Assembly: GCA_031407985.1 (NCBI GenBank)
Contig: JANOJB010000119.1
Span: 1-64,000 of the forward strand
From: FEN-1088 sp031407985
Lineage (GTDB): Bacteria; Myxococcota_A; Polyangia; Fen-1088
Direction: 5' to 3'
Length of the DNA: 64,000 nt
In this document: positions 25,535 through 33,202 of the stretch, piece after piece
Numbering within the stretch: the first letter of the stretch is position 1
How the letters are laid out: each line of letters begins with the position of its first letter
The notes under the pieces: model-generated
Seen by the model: the letters and a program-made list of their open reading frames with translations, nothing else
Databases searched by the model: none
What the model was told of the DNA's origin: nothing
Made by a program: the position numbers and the translations under genes

Positions 25535-26539
25535 ATGAGCGCCATTGAACGGGAGGTCATGGAACCTCGCGAAAAGACACGAAGTGTAGAGAAGGCCCAG
25601 CTGCTGGAGTACTACCGCCAAATGTTGGCTATCCGGCGAATGGAGGAGGCGCTGGCCAAGGCCTACTCGATGAGAAAGTTCGGCGGTTTCCTGCACCTGT
25701 ACATAGGGCAGGAATCCGTGGCGGTCGGATCGATCGCGGCGCTTCGGCCGGACGACTACGTCTTGGCCACCTACCGCGAGCACGCCCACGCGTACGCGAA
25801 GGGCATGGGTGCCAAGGAAATCATCGCCGAACTGTTCGGCAAACGGACCGGGGCGTCCAAGGGCCTTGGCGGCTCGATGCACCTGTTCGACGCCAGTCGG
25901 AATTTTCTGGGGGGCTATGGCATCGTCGGCGGTCACATCCCCCTGGCGGCCGGAACCGCTTTTGCCTCGAAATACCGCAATGATGGCCGCGTGACCCTGT
26001 GTTACTTCGGAGACGGCTCGGTCGCACAGGGTGCGTTCCACGAGGCATTGAGCCTGGCGTCCCTGTGGAAGTTGCCCGTGGTTTTCATCTGCGAGAACAA
26101 CCTGTATTCGATGGGGACACCGCTGCACCGGTCGTTGTCGGTCCTGGACGTGTCGCAAAAAGCCCTGGGATACGGAATCGCACGGGACCGGTTCGAGGGC
26201 GAGAACGTCATCAAGGTGCGGGATCGGGTCGGCGAGGCGATTCGCCGTGCCCGCAACGAATCCCTGCCGACCTTGATCGAGATCATCACCTACCGCTATC
26301 GAGGCCATTCGATGTCCGACGCGGGGTTGTATCGGACCAAGGACGAGGTCGACGAGTGGAAGAAGCGCGATCCGGTGACGATCGGGCGCGAGTTGTGTGA
26401 AAAGGCCTCGGTCGATGCGAAGGAGATCCTGGCCATCGAAGAAGGCGTCAAAGCCGAGATCGAAGAGGCGGTGAAGTTCGCGGATGAAAGCGGCGAGCTC
26501 ACCTACGAAGAGCTCGAACAGTTTACGTACAAGGATTAA
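25535..26539 (+). CDS. pdhA: Pyruvate dehydrogenase E1 component, alpha subunit
   Basis: The 334-aa product is a two-chain E1-type alpha subunit. It has the thiamine-diphosphate motif GDGSVAQGAFHEALSLASLWKLPVVFICENN, the GSMHLFD and GIVGGHIPLAAG segments, and the regulatory-loop sequence YRYRGHSMSDAGLYR. With PdhB it decarboxylates pyruvate and reductively acetylates the lipoyl group of PdhC. ATG at 25535 is used; ATG at 25559 has a closer GGGAGG and could be the true start, which would remove eight residues. It is first in pdhA-pdhB-pdhC, with 9-14 bases between genes. Confidence 0.95.
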   Translation: MSAIEREVMEPREKTRSVEKAQLLEYYRQMLAIRRMEEALAKAYSMRKFGGFLHLYIGQESVAVGSIAALRPDDYVLATYREHAHAYAKGMGAKEIIAELFGKRTGASKGLGGSMHLFDASRNFLGGYGIVGGHIPLAAGTAFASKYRNDGRVTLCYFGDGSVAQGAFHEALSLASLWKLPVVFICENNLYSMGTPLHRSLSVLDVSQKALGYGIARDRFEGENVIKVRDRVGEAIRRARNESLPTLIEIITYRYRGHSMSDAGLYRTKDEVDEWKKRDPVTIGRELCEKASVDAKEILAIEEGVKAEIEEAVKFADESGELTYEELEQFTYKD

Positions 26540-26548
26540 GGACAGAAG

Positions 26549-27529
26549 ATGGCGCAGATCGCTATTCGCGAAGCCCTCAACCAGGCCATGGTCGAGGAAA
26601 TGGAACGTGACGACCGTATCTTCCTGATGGGTGAGGAAGTCGGTCACTACAACGGGGCCTACAAGGTTTCCAAGGGCATGCTGGACAAGTTCGGCGAGCG
26701 GCGGGTCATCGACACGCCGATTGCCGAGAGTGGTTTCGCCGGGGTCGGGATCGGCGCCGCGATGGTCGGGTTGCGCCCCATCATCGAGTTCATGACCTGG
26801 AATTTTTCGCTGGTCGCCGCGGATCAGCTGATCAACAACGCCGCCAAGATTCGGCAAATGTCGGCCGGGCAGTTCACACTGCCCATCGTTTTTCGGGGCC
26901 CGGGCGGATCCGCGCACATGCTTGCCGCCCAGCACAGCCAGTCGACCGAGGCGTTGTGGACGCACATCCCCGGCCTGAAGGTCGTCATGCCGTCCACCGC
27001 TTACGACGCCAAGGGGCTGTTGAAGAGCGCGATCCGCGACGACAACCCGATCGTCTTCATCGAAGGCGAGATCACCTACGCGGACGTGGGCGAGGTTCCC
27101 GATGGCGAGTACCTGATTCCGCTGGGCGTGGGGGACATCAAGAGGGCAGGCACCGATATCACGATCGTCGCCTGGTCCAAAATGGTGCGAATCGCGTTGC
27201 AGACCGCCGAGGCCCTGGCCAAGGATGGCATTCAAGCCGAGGTCGTCGATCCACGCACACTGCGACCACTGGACGAGGAGTTGATCGTCTCGTCGGTCAA
27301 GAAGACCGGCCGGGCGTTGATTCTGGAAGAAGGCTGGCCGTTCAACGGTGTGGGAGCCGAGATCGCCTATCGGATTGCCCGGCGCTGCTTCGACGATCTG
27401 GACGCGCCCGTCGAGCGCCTCACCGGCTCCGACATGCCGATGCCGTACAACCACAATCTTGAGGAGCTGTGCGTCCCCACCACGGCGCGTGCGGTGGCCG
27501 CCGTCAAGAAGCTTCTGTACCTCGAGTAA
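26549..27529 (+). CDS. pdhB: Pyruvate dehydrogenase E1 component, beta subunit
   Basis: The 326-aa protein shows the E1-beta signatures: ALNQAMVEEMERDDRIFLMGEEVG near the start, ESGFAGVGIGAAMVGLRPIIEFM, QHSQSTEALWTHIPGLKVVMPS, and the C-terminal EVVDPRTLRPLD and EEGWPFNGVGAEIAYRI. It is the partner of PdhA in the heterotetrameric E1. It begins 9 bases after pdhA with an AAGGAC ribosome-binding site inside the gap. There is no lipoyl domain fused to its N-terminus, unlike in some alphaproteobacteria. Confidence 0.95.
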   Translation: MAQIAIREALNQAMVEEMERDDRIFLMGEEVGHYNGAYKVSKGMLDKFGERRVIDTPIAESGFAGVGIGAAMVGLRPIIEFMTWNFSLVAADQLINNAAKIRQMSAGQFTLPIVFRGPGGSAHMLAAQHSQSTEALWTHIPGLKVVMPSTAYDAKGLLKSAIRDDNPIVFIEGEITYADVGEVPDGEYLIPLGVGDIKRAGTDITIVAWSKMVRIALQTAEALAKDGIQAEVVDPRTLRPLDEELIVSSVKKTGRALILEEGWPFNGVGAEIAYRIARRCFDDLDAPVERLTGSDMPMPYNHNLEELCVPTTARAVAAVKKLLYLE

Positions 27530-27543
27530 GGACTTTAAGGAAC

Positions 27544-28950
27544 ATGGCACAAATAGTTGATATGCCTCAGCTTTCTGACACGATGCGCGAGGGAGTCCTG
27601 CGCAAGTGGCGAAAGAACGAGGGAGAGAAGATTGTACCGGGCGAGCTGTTCGCGGAGGTCGAGACCGACAAGGCCACGATGGACTGGGAGGCATACGACG
27701 AAGGTACGCTGCTGAAGAAACTGATCGCCGACGGCACGACGGTTCCGGTGGGATCGCCGATCGCCATCCTCGGTAATCCAGGAGAAGACATCACGGCGTT
27801 GGTCGCCGAAGCCGCCGCCCGCAGCGCGGCGAAGAAGGGGGGAGGCGCCTCACCCGCGAAAGCAGCTGCCGCCGTTCCCGCTGCCGCCGCTCCCGCACCG
27901 GCTGCCGCCCCCAACGCGGCACCTGCCGCCCCGCCCCGCCCCGCCCCGCCTCGACCTGCCGCGGCCGTCGCACCTGTGGTTGCGGTTCAGAACGCGACGA
28001 AAATTCTGGCGTCGCCCCTGGCGCGTCGCCTGGCGACGGATCTGGGAATCGATCTGCGCGCGTTATCAGGGACCGGTCCCGGCGGCCGGATTGTCGAGCG
28101 GGATGTGAAGGCCGCGACCCATGGAACCGGGGCCGTCGCAGCCGCCGCCATCGACTGGCATGCGGCCGAGGAAGCTCCTCAGACGCGTGCCGCGATCCCG
28201 TCCGCACCCCTGCCGGCGCAACTTGTTCCCGACCGGCGCAACGAGACGCGTCCGGCCTCCCCGGCGCCGTCCGCCGATGTGGAAAAACCGTTGTCGTTGA
28301 TGCGCAAGACCATCGCCAGGCGGCTGCTGGAATCGAAGACCACCATCCCGCACTTCTATCTGACCACCGAAGTGGACATGGATCCGGCCATGGAATTCCG
28401 CGAGCAGGTCAGCCAAGTTCACGGCACCAAGGTGTCCGTCAACGACCTGGTGCTGAAGGCCGCCGCCCTGGCGCTGCGCAAGATTCCTGAAGCCAATGCA
28501 TCCTTCGGGGACGAAGCGATTGTTCAACACGCGCGCGTTGACATCAGCATGGCGGTCGCGATCGAGGACGGACTGGTCACACCCGTTATCCGCGACGCCG
28601 ACAAGAAGACGCTGGGACAGATCGCCAATGACGCGCGCGAGTTAGCTACCCGCGCGCGCGATCGCAAGTTGCGCCCCGAAGAAATGAGCGGCGGGACGTT
28701 TTCCGTCTCGAACCTCGGCATGCTGGGCATTACGACCTTCTCGGCGATTATCAATCCGCCGGAGGCCGCCATCTTGGCGGTCGGCAAGGTTCGCAAGGAG
28801 CCGGTCGTCAAGGGCGACAAGATCGTCGTGGGCCAGCGCATGTCGTTGACGCTGTCGTGTGATCACCGGGTCGTCGACGGCGCCCTGGGCGCACGCCTGT
28901 TGCAAGCGATCGTCGCGATTCTGGAACGACCGATCACGCTGGCGTTTTAG
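27544..28950 (+). CDS. pdhC: Dihydrolipoamide acetyltransferase (E2) of pyruvate dehydrogenase
   Basis: The 468-aa E2 has one lipoyl domain (residues 1-78; lipoyl-lysine in ETDKATMDWE). A long Ala/Pro linker (about 100-150) precedes the peripheral subunit-binding domain (ASPLARRLATDLGIDLRALSGTGPGGRIVERDV, about 155-190). After a second linker comes the acetyltransferase core from about 245, with the catalytic CDHRVVDGALGARLL at the end. The ATG at 27544 follows AAGGAAC. The linker is encoded in part by five CCGCC pentanucleotides. E3 (lpd) is 4.2 kb downstream and lipA 9 kb downstream. Confidence 0.95.
   Translation: MAQIVDMPQLSDTMREGVLRKWRKNEGEKIVPGELFAEVETDKATMDWEAYDEGTLLKKLIADGTTVPVGSPIAILGNPGEDITALVAEAAARSAAKKGGGASPAKAAAAVPAAAAPAPAAAPNAAPAAPPRPAPPRPAAAVAPVVAVQNATKILASPLARRLATDLGIDLRALSGTGPGGRIVERDVKAATHGTGAVAAAAIDWHAAEEAPQTRAAIPSAPLPAQLVPDRRNETRPASPAPSADVEKPLSLMRKTIARRLLESKTTIPHFYLTTEVDMDPAMEFREQVSQVHGTKVSVNDLVLKAAALALRKIPEANASFGDEAIVQHARVDISMAVAIEDGLVTPVIRDADKKTLGQIANDARELATRARDRKLRPEEMSGGTFSVSNLGMLGITTFSAIINPPEAAILAVGKVRKEPVVKGDKIVVGQRMSLTLSCDHRVVDGALGARLLQAIVAILERPITLAF
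27926..27950 (+). repeat. (CCGCC)5 pentanucleotide repeat inside pdhC
   Basis: Five perfect CCGCC units lie in the Pro/Ala linker of E2. Because the unit is not a multiple of three, a change of one unit would shift the reading frame before the subunit-binding and catalytic domains. Confidence 0.95.
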
Positions 28951-28963
28951 CGGACCCTGTTGG

Positions 28964-29992
28964 TCAGTTGCACGACGGCGCGCTGGGCAGCCGGCATATA
29001 CCCGCCACGCACTGGGCGGGAGCCAGGCAGTTGGCATTGTTCGGGGTACCAGCTCCGCAGGGCGCGCCGTCCCCGGCCGGGTTCGGGCAAGCACCCGAGA
29101 GACCCAGCAGTCCCGAGCAGGGGCTGAGCGCCACGCAGACTGTCAAGCCACCGTTCACGATCCCGCACGCGTCTCCACCCTTTGCGACGCCCAGCTTTTC
29201 GCAGGTCCGGTTGGCGGGTGCAGCGAAGATGTTGCAGGCCACGCCCTGAATGATGTCGCATGCGTTCGTGCTGTCGACGCAGGCTCCTCCCTCCTGCCCG
29301 ACTTTGGGCGCGCACGTTCCCGCTATCGCTTTCGTGCAGTACAGATCGCTCCGACACGGCAGGTTGTCACCGCACGCGGCGCCGAGCTCCCGTGGCGTCG
29401 CGCACTGCATACTCGCGGCGCAAACCATCCCGGCCTGGCAACCGGTGGGTACCGTGCACGCCTGCCCTTCCGCCATCCTGGGCCCGCAGACGCCGCACGC
29501 CATATCCGCCCTTCGGCAGTACGTGCTGTCACACTGCCAATCGGAACCGCACCCCATCCCGTTGACGCGGGGTCCGGGTTTGACCGCGCAGGCCTCGGGA
29601 AATCTCGACGCCACCAGATCGGGACACGACGCCGATTTGACGGCATCCCCGCAGGCCGAGATATCAGCGGCCGAACGTGTGATTCCGGCCACCGACTGGT
29701 CCAAGTTGCAGCCCAACGTCTGGCGTTCGACACAAGTCTTCTTGTCGCCGTAGAAGACCTGAACGACGGGCGCGGCACAAGCGTCCAAAGCGTCGCAGAT
29801 CTCGGCCGCCATTTTGTCACATGCCTTCTCAACCGTAAGCGGCACGTCGGGCGCCAGATCACCCGTGCCCGCGTCAGAGCCGCCGCCGCTGCCTCCAGTC
29901 CCGGCGCTGCCATCCCTGTTGGAAGGCGTGACGCTGCCACAGGCAGCCACCAACAGAAACGCGGAAACAAGGTGCACTTGAAAGCTGTTCAT
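28964..29992 (-). CDS. Cys-rich lipoprotein with Dickkopf-like repeats
   Basis: The ATG at 29992 follows AAGGGACC and gives 342 residues. The signal ends in a lipobox (FLLVAACG), then a Gly/Ser/Thr-rich spacer. The rest has about 36 Cys residues in patterns like GSDWQCDSTYCRR, GQACTVPTGCQAGMVC, GAACGDNLPCRSDLYC, reminiscent of Dickkopf/EGF-like Cys-rich modules that are common in myxobacterial surface lipoproteins. Function is unknown; a structural or binding role at the cell surface is inference. It is convergent with pdhC, with 13 bases between stops and no clear terminator. Confidence 0.8.
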   Translation of the reverse strand: MNSFQVHLVSAFLLVAACGSVTPSNRDGSAGTGGSGGGSDAGTGDLAPDVPLTVEKACDKMAAEICDALDACAAPVVQVFYGDKKTCVERQTLGCNLDQSVAGITRSAADISACGDAVKSASCPDLVASRFPEACAVKPGPRVNGMGCGSDWQCDSTYCRRADMACGVCGPRMAEGQACTVPTGCQAGMVCAASMQCATPRELGAACGDNLPCRSDLYCTKAIAGTCAPKVGQEGGACVDSTNACDIIQGVACNIFAAPANRTCEKLGVAKGGDACGIVNGGLTVCVALSPCSGLLGLSGACPNPAGDGAPCGAGTPNNANCLAPAQCVAGICRLPSAPSCN

Positions 29993-30143
29993 GGATGGTC
30001 CCTTCCAGGACTTGGACACGGCAGGAGGCCCCGTCCACAAGTCGCCCACGCCAATCGTATCCCAGTTCCAGGCTGGTGGTCACAGGGGGGCCGTTGCGGG
30101 TCGCATACGCCGAGGGGCGGCCACGCCAATCAAGCGGGCGACA

Positions 30144-31217
30144 TCAGAATCGGAACCCGAGACTTGCCAGCAACTCCAGTCGGACCAGGGGCGCGTGGAA
30201 GTGGGCCTTCTTGGGGCTGTACGCCAGCGCTGGGTCGACCGAGACGGCCAGCAACGGGGAAAATCGGTATGCGAGGCTAAGTGCCGGCCTAACCTCGAGA
30301 AAGGACTGCACGCCGCTGATGTCGTACAGGCCGTCTTGCGCGAGCAACGCGGACGTAGACCGAAGGCCGGTCAGGGCCAGAATGCCCAGTCCCAGATCCG
30401 CGCCCAGGACGATGCCGCCCGTCCCGTGGATGCGCACTCCCGGATTGACCAGGATTGACAGGAATGTCTCTCGAGAGCTGGTTTCCTTCAGAAACGTTCC
30501 CGTGAAGGCAGCCCCCAGCCGGAATCGCACACGTCCGTTGCCATCGAAGGTATGACCACCGCTGAGGGCGAGTGTGAACGCCGGTCTGGCGTCGCCCGCG
30601 ATTCCGGTCAGCCAGAAGGTAACCCCTGGCGCCACGCCAACGTCGATCCGTGGGGCGGGGGCAGTCTCAGTCTCCAGCGGCATCTTGGGCGGTCCACCTC
30701 GAACGCCCTGTGTCGCGGTGGTCGAGGTTGGCGGGCCGAAAGGGGGCGTCCCGGTTGGCACGGTTAGCGGCGGGTCCGTCGAGGTCGTTGGGTTCGTTGG
30801 GGTTGTTGGGGAAAAAAGCGACTCCGACTGGGGAGGCGACGGCGTTGGTTCCAGCTTCCTCTCGGTCTCGGCAATCTGTTTCTGCAGATCCACGACCTTC
30901 TGCTCAACCTCGCGGCGCTTCGAATCGCCCGGCGCGTTTCGCAGGAACGACTTGTAGAAGAAGACCGCCTTCTTCGCGTCGCCCGACAGTCGGTACGCCT
31001 GACCAATGTTGTACAGGAACCCAGGATCCTGCTTCTCCTCGTAGGCGCTTTGCCAGTTCTCGATCGCCTTATCGAACTGGCCGAGATCGAAGTGGACCGA
31101 TCCCTGCTGGAAGAGCTGCTTTGCCCGCTGTGGATCACCGGCCCGGGCGGGCCCGCCGCCGAATGCCAGGGCCCATACAAGAACGCCCACACATGCCAGT
31201 CGGGGCGTGAAGCTCAT
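30144..31217 (-). CDS. TPR-containing exported protein with C-terminal barrel-like domain
   Basis: The ATG at 31217 starts a signal peptide (MSFTPRLACVGVLVWALAFGGGPARA). Residues 30-110 hold two TPR-like repeats (AKQLFQQGSVHFDLGQFDKAIENWQSAYEEKQDPGFLYNIGQAYRLSG in outline). A short coiled segment (VEQKVVDLQKQIAETERK) and a Pro/Thr-rich linker follow, and the last 170 residues look like outer-membrane strands ending in aromatic F. The same TPR plan (YNIGQAYRL, FYKSFLRNAPG, VEQKVVDL) occurs in the gene at 43697-44566, so the two are paralogues in their first half. An upstream 42-residue extension lacks a ribosome-binding site. Confidence 0.75.
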   Translation of the reverse strand: MSFTPRLACVGVLVWALAFGGGPARAGDPQRAKQLFQQGSVHFDLGQFDKAIENWQSAYEEKQDPGFLYNIGQAYRLSGDAKKAVFFYKSFLRNAPGDSKRREVEQKVVDLQKQIAETERKLEPTPSPPQSESLFSPTTPTNPTTSTDPPLTVPTGTPPFGPPTSTTATQGVRGGPPKMPLETETAPAPRIDVGVAPGVTFWLTGIAGDARPAFTLALSGGHTFDGNGRVRFRLGAAFTGTFLKETSSRETFLSILVNPGVRIHGTGGIVLGADLGLGILALTGLRSTSALLAQDGLYDISGVQSFLEVRPALSLAYRFSPLLAVSVDPALAYSPKKAHFHAPLVRLELLASLGFRF

Positions 31218-31342
31218 CCGTGGACCATCTGGCCGAAGACTATATCCCAAACTTGTCGACGAGGATGTTGGGGCCAATCGTCGGTTGGTCGTCGGTGCGA
31301 GGTTGGACGAGACGTGCGACCAGTGCGACTGACGGGCGCACA

Positions 31343-31380
31343 AAAAAAAGAGCAGCGTCTTTCGACGCCGCTCTTTTTGT
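31343..31380 (-). terminator. Intrinsic (bidirectional) terminator after the di-heme protein gene
   Basis: An A-run, a 10-12 bp stem (AGAGCAGCGTC with its partner GACGCCGCTCT, one mismatch) and a T-run form a strong hairpin. On the minus strand it ends with eight U residues and lies 19 bases beyond the stop of the di-heme gene. This is the clearest terminator in the window. It separates that gene from the TPR protein gene downstream. Confidence 0.85.
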
Positions 31381-31398
31381 CTTACGAGTACCTGGTTC

Positions 31399-32736
31399 TT
31401 ACAACGTGCCGAGGAACGACAGGAGATCGTTCTTCTGGGCCGAGGTCAGCGCGTTGTACGCGTTCCGCGACGCCAAGGCCTGGCCGTCGTGCGCCAGGAT
31501 GGCCGCGCCGCGATCGGTGGTCCGGCCGTCGTGCAGGAGCTTGTTCCGCGAACGGAGGCCCCACAACGGCGCCGTCCTCATGCGACGGGTGACCGCCACG
31601 GAATCGCCCGTGTTGCCGATTCGGTCGCCCAGGGCGCCCATGTCATGCAACAGGAAGTCCGAGAACGGCGCGAAGACGATCCCGGAAGGCACGCCCCCCG
31701 CCGATGTGGACACGAAGATGTCCGTGTCCGTCCTGTGGCAACCCGAGCAAGCCACCGTGGCCGAGTTGAACAACGTCTGTCCCCGGGACTGCGCCGTGTT
31801 CGGAGCAATCGCAACGCGCGCCGGCGGCGCCAGTTGTGCCATGAAGAACGTGAACAAGGCCACGTCGTCCTGAAGCTCGTGCAGGCCACCCGCGCAGTTG
31901 TTGGTCTCCGACGCCAGGCTGTCGTCGGTGCCCGGCAATACGTCGTCCGGGCAACCGTTGATGACGGCGTTGGTGCCGGGACGATTGGCCCGGTTCTCGA
32001 GCGCGAAGACGTTGCTCACCGTTCCGCGGACGCAAGAATCGGTGGTGATGCCCATCTCGTTCAAATAGGCATCAGCCGAGAACTGGCCCAGGTTCGGCAC
32101 GCCGGCCTTCCAGCCGAAGCGACCGACACGCGTGGCGCCAGCGTTCTGTGAATTGTCCACCGCGTTCGGAAGCGCCGTCGAGACCCGATTGACAATGCCC
32201 CGAATGGCGGCCGGCTGCCGGCTGGCCAGGGTATCGAATCGCGAATCCGGCAGGGAGTCGACCAGGCCCAGCCCGAACAGCGGGGTCGTCAAGCGGCCCG
32301 CGAAAATCGTCGCGCCCGGTGCCGGGTTCGCGTCCGTGCCGGAATTGCAGTTCAAGCCACCGACGTTGAAGCCGCCGATGCCGAACAACTGGCGCAGCGA
32401 TCCACCGGTGCTCTCCATGCCGTCGAACAATCCGTTGGTCAGCTTGCCGTAACGGGCTTCAACCTGCTGTCCCGCGCCGCCGATCGCGCCGTTCTGATGG
32501 CACGTCCCGCAGCCACGTTCGTTGAAAATCGGTCCCAGACCATCCGCGGCGTTCTCGGATGCGTTGAACGCATCCTTGGCCTCGGCGAAGTGCGCGGGAT
32601 CGGTCCCCGCGATCGCGTCGCCCAATGCGGCGGCCTGGGTGATCTCGGTGGTTCCTTGGTCTTGGGCTTCCGTCCCACATGCCGAGATCAGCGGTAACGG
32701 GACTAAAAATGCCAGGGCCAGTGTTGCTTTCTTCAT
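31399..32736 (-). CDS. Di-heme c-type oxidoreductase/peroxidase-like lipoprotein (DUF1111 family)
   Basis: The ATG at 32736 follows GGAGGA and yields 445 residues. The N-terminus MKKATLALAFLVPLPLISACG is a lipoprotein signal. Two haem c sites are present: CGTCH near residue 77 and CSGCH near 330. Other family features are GLGPIFNERGCGTCH, GRFGWKAGVPNLGQF, and a C-terminal MRTAPLWGLRSRNKLLHDGR. DUF1111 (di-heme 'thiol oxidoreductase') proteins are periplasmic cytochromes of uncertain role, related to MauG/CcpA peroxidases. It is divergent from lpd across a 466-bp region and is followed by a strong terminator, so it is monocistronic. Confidence 0.88.
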   Translation of the reverse strand: MKKATLALAFLVPLPLISACGTEAQDQGTTEITQAAALGDAIAGTDPAHFAEAKDAFNASENAADGLGPIFNERGCGTCHQNGAIGGAGQQVEARYGKLTNGLFDGMESTGGSLRQLFGIGGFNVGGLNCNSGTDANPAPGATIFAGRLTTPLFGLGLVDSLPDSRFDTLASRQPAAIRGIVNRVSTALPNAVDNSQNAGATRVGRFGWKAGVPNLGQFSADAYLNEMGITTDSCVRGTVSNVFALENRANRPGTNAVINGCPDDVLPGTDDSLASETNNCAGGLHELQDDVALFTFFMAQLAPPARVAIAPNTAQSRGQTLFNSATVACSGCHRTDTDIFVSTSAGGVPSGIVFAPFSDFLLHDMGALGDRIGNTGDSVAVTRRMRTAPLWGLRSRNKLLHDGRTTDRGAAILAHDGQALASRNAYNALTSAQKNDLLSFLGTL

Positions 32737-32959
32737 TGATTCCTCCAAGTGCGTTCAGGGCTGTTTGTCTTCTCCTGCCGGACGACCAGGCACGCCGCGA
32801 CTGGCACGGTCTCTCGCAAGACCATTGATGCGCGGCCATGGCATTTCCCCAGCAAGCACCAGCCCCATAAGCAACCCTTGGGCCCACACCAACCCCCCGT
32901 CACCGGCTGTAAGCCAGCATTCACTCGTGACCTGGGAGATGACAAAAACCACCATTTCA

Positions 32960-32975
32960 TTGCGGCTTATCGCAA
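32960..32975. promoter_or_regulatory. Inverted repeat TTGCG-N6-CGCAA, possible operator
   Basis: A perfect 5-bp dyad with a 6-bp spacer lies in the divergent di-heme/lpd region, about 225 bases from one start and 230 from the other. The form suits a dimeric regulator, but the identity is unknown. Confidence 0.35.
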
Positions 32976-33054
32976 GCTCGGCCGGTCGCGTCGTTCCATT
33001 CCGACTTTTCCGACTTTCGAAATTCCTCTTTTGCGAGGTATCCCAATCGGCATC

Positions 33055-33088
33055 GATACGTATCCACTGCCTGTCGTCGATACGTATC
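33055..33088. promoter_or_regulatory. Two GATACGTATC palindromes, candidate operator upstream of lpd
   Basis: Two identical 10-bp perfect palindromes, each within CGATACGTATCC, have their centres 24 bp apart, a little over two helical turns. They lie 115-148 bases before the lpd start. Short arms CGGCAT (33048-33053) and ATGCCG flank the pair. Confidence 0.5.
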
Positions 33089-33202
33089 CCGACGGTATGC
33101 CGTGGGCGCGAAGGGGCACGGATAGCGAGGCTACCGGCGACGGTTTTCGTCGGACCTTGAGACTCGCGCCAGATGTCGAAACTTGGTAAGCACCGAGGAA
33201 TC

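Larger units (their letters stand above)
32737..33202 (+). other. 466-bp divergent intergenic region between the di-heme gene and lpd
   Basis: No convincing gene is seen; open frames here lack ribosome-binding sites and normal composition. The region holds a TTGCG-N6-CGCAA inverted repeat (32960-32975), CGACTTT(T) direct repeats (33002-33018), and two copies of GATACGTATC (33055-33064 and 33079-33088). It must contain promoters for both genes, but no good -35/-10 pair stands out. Confidence 0.6.
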
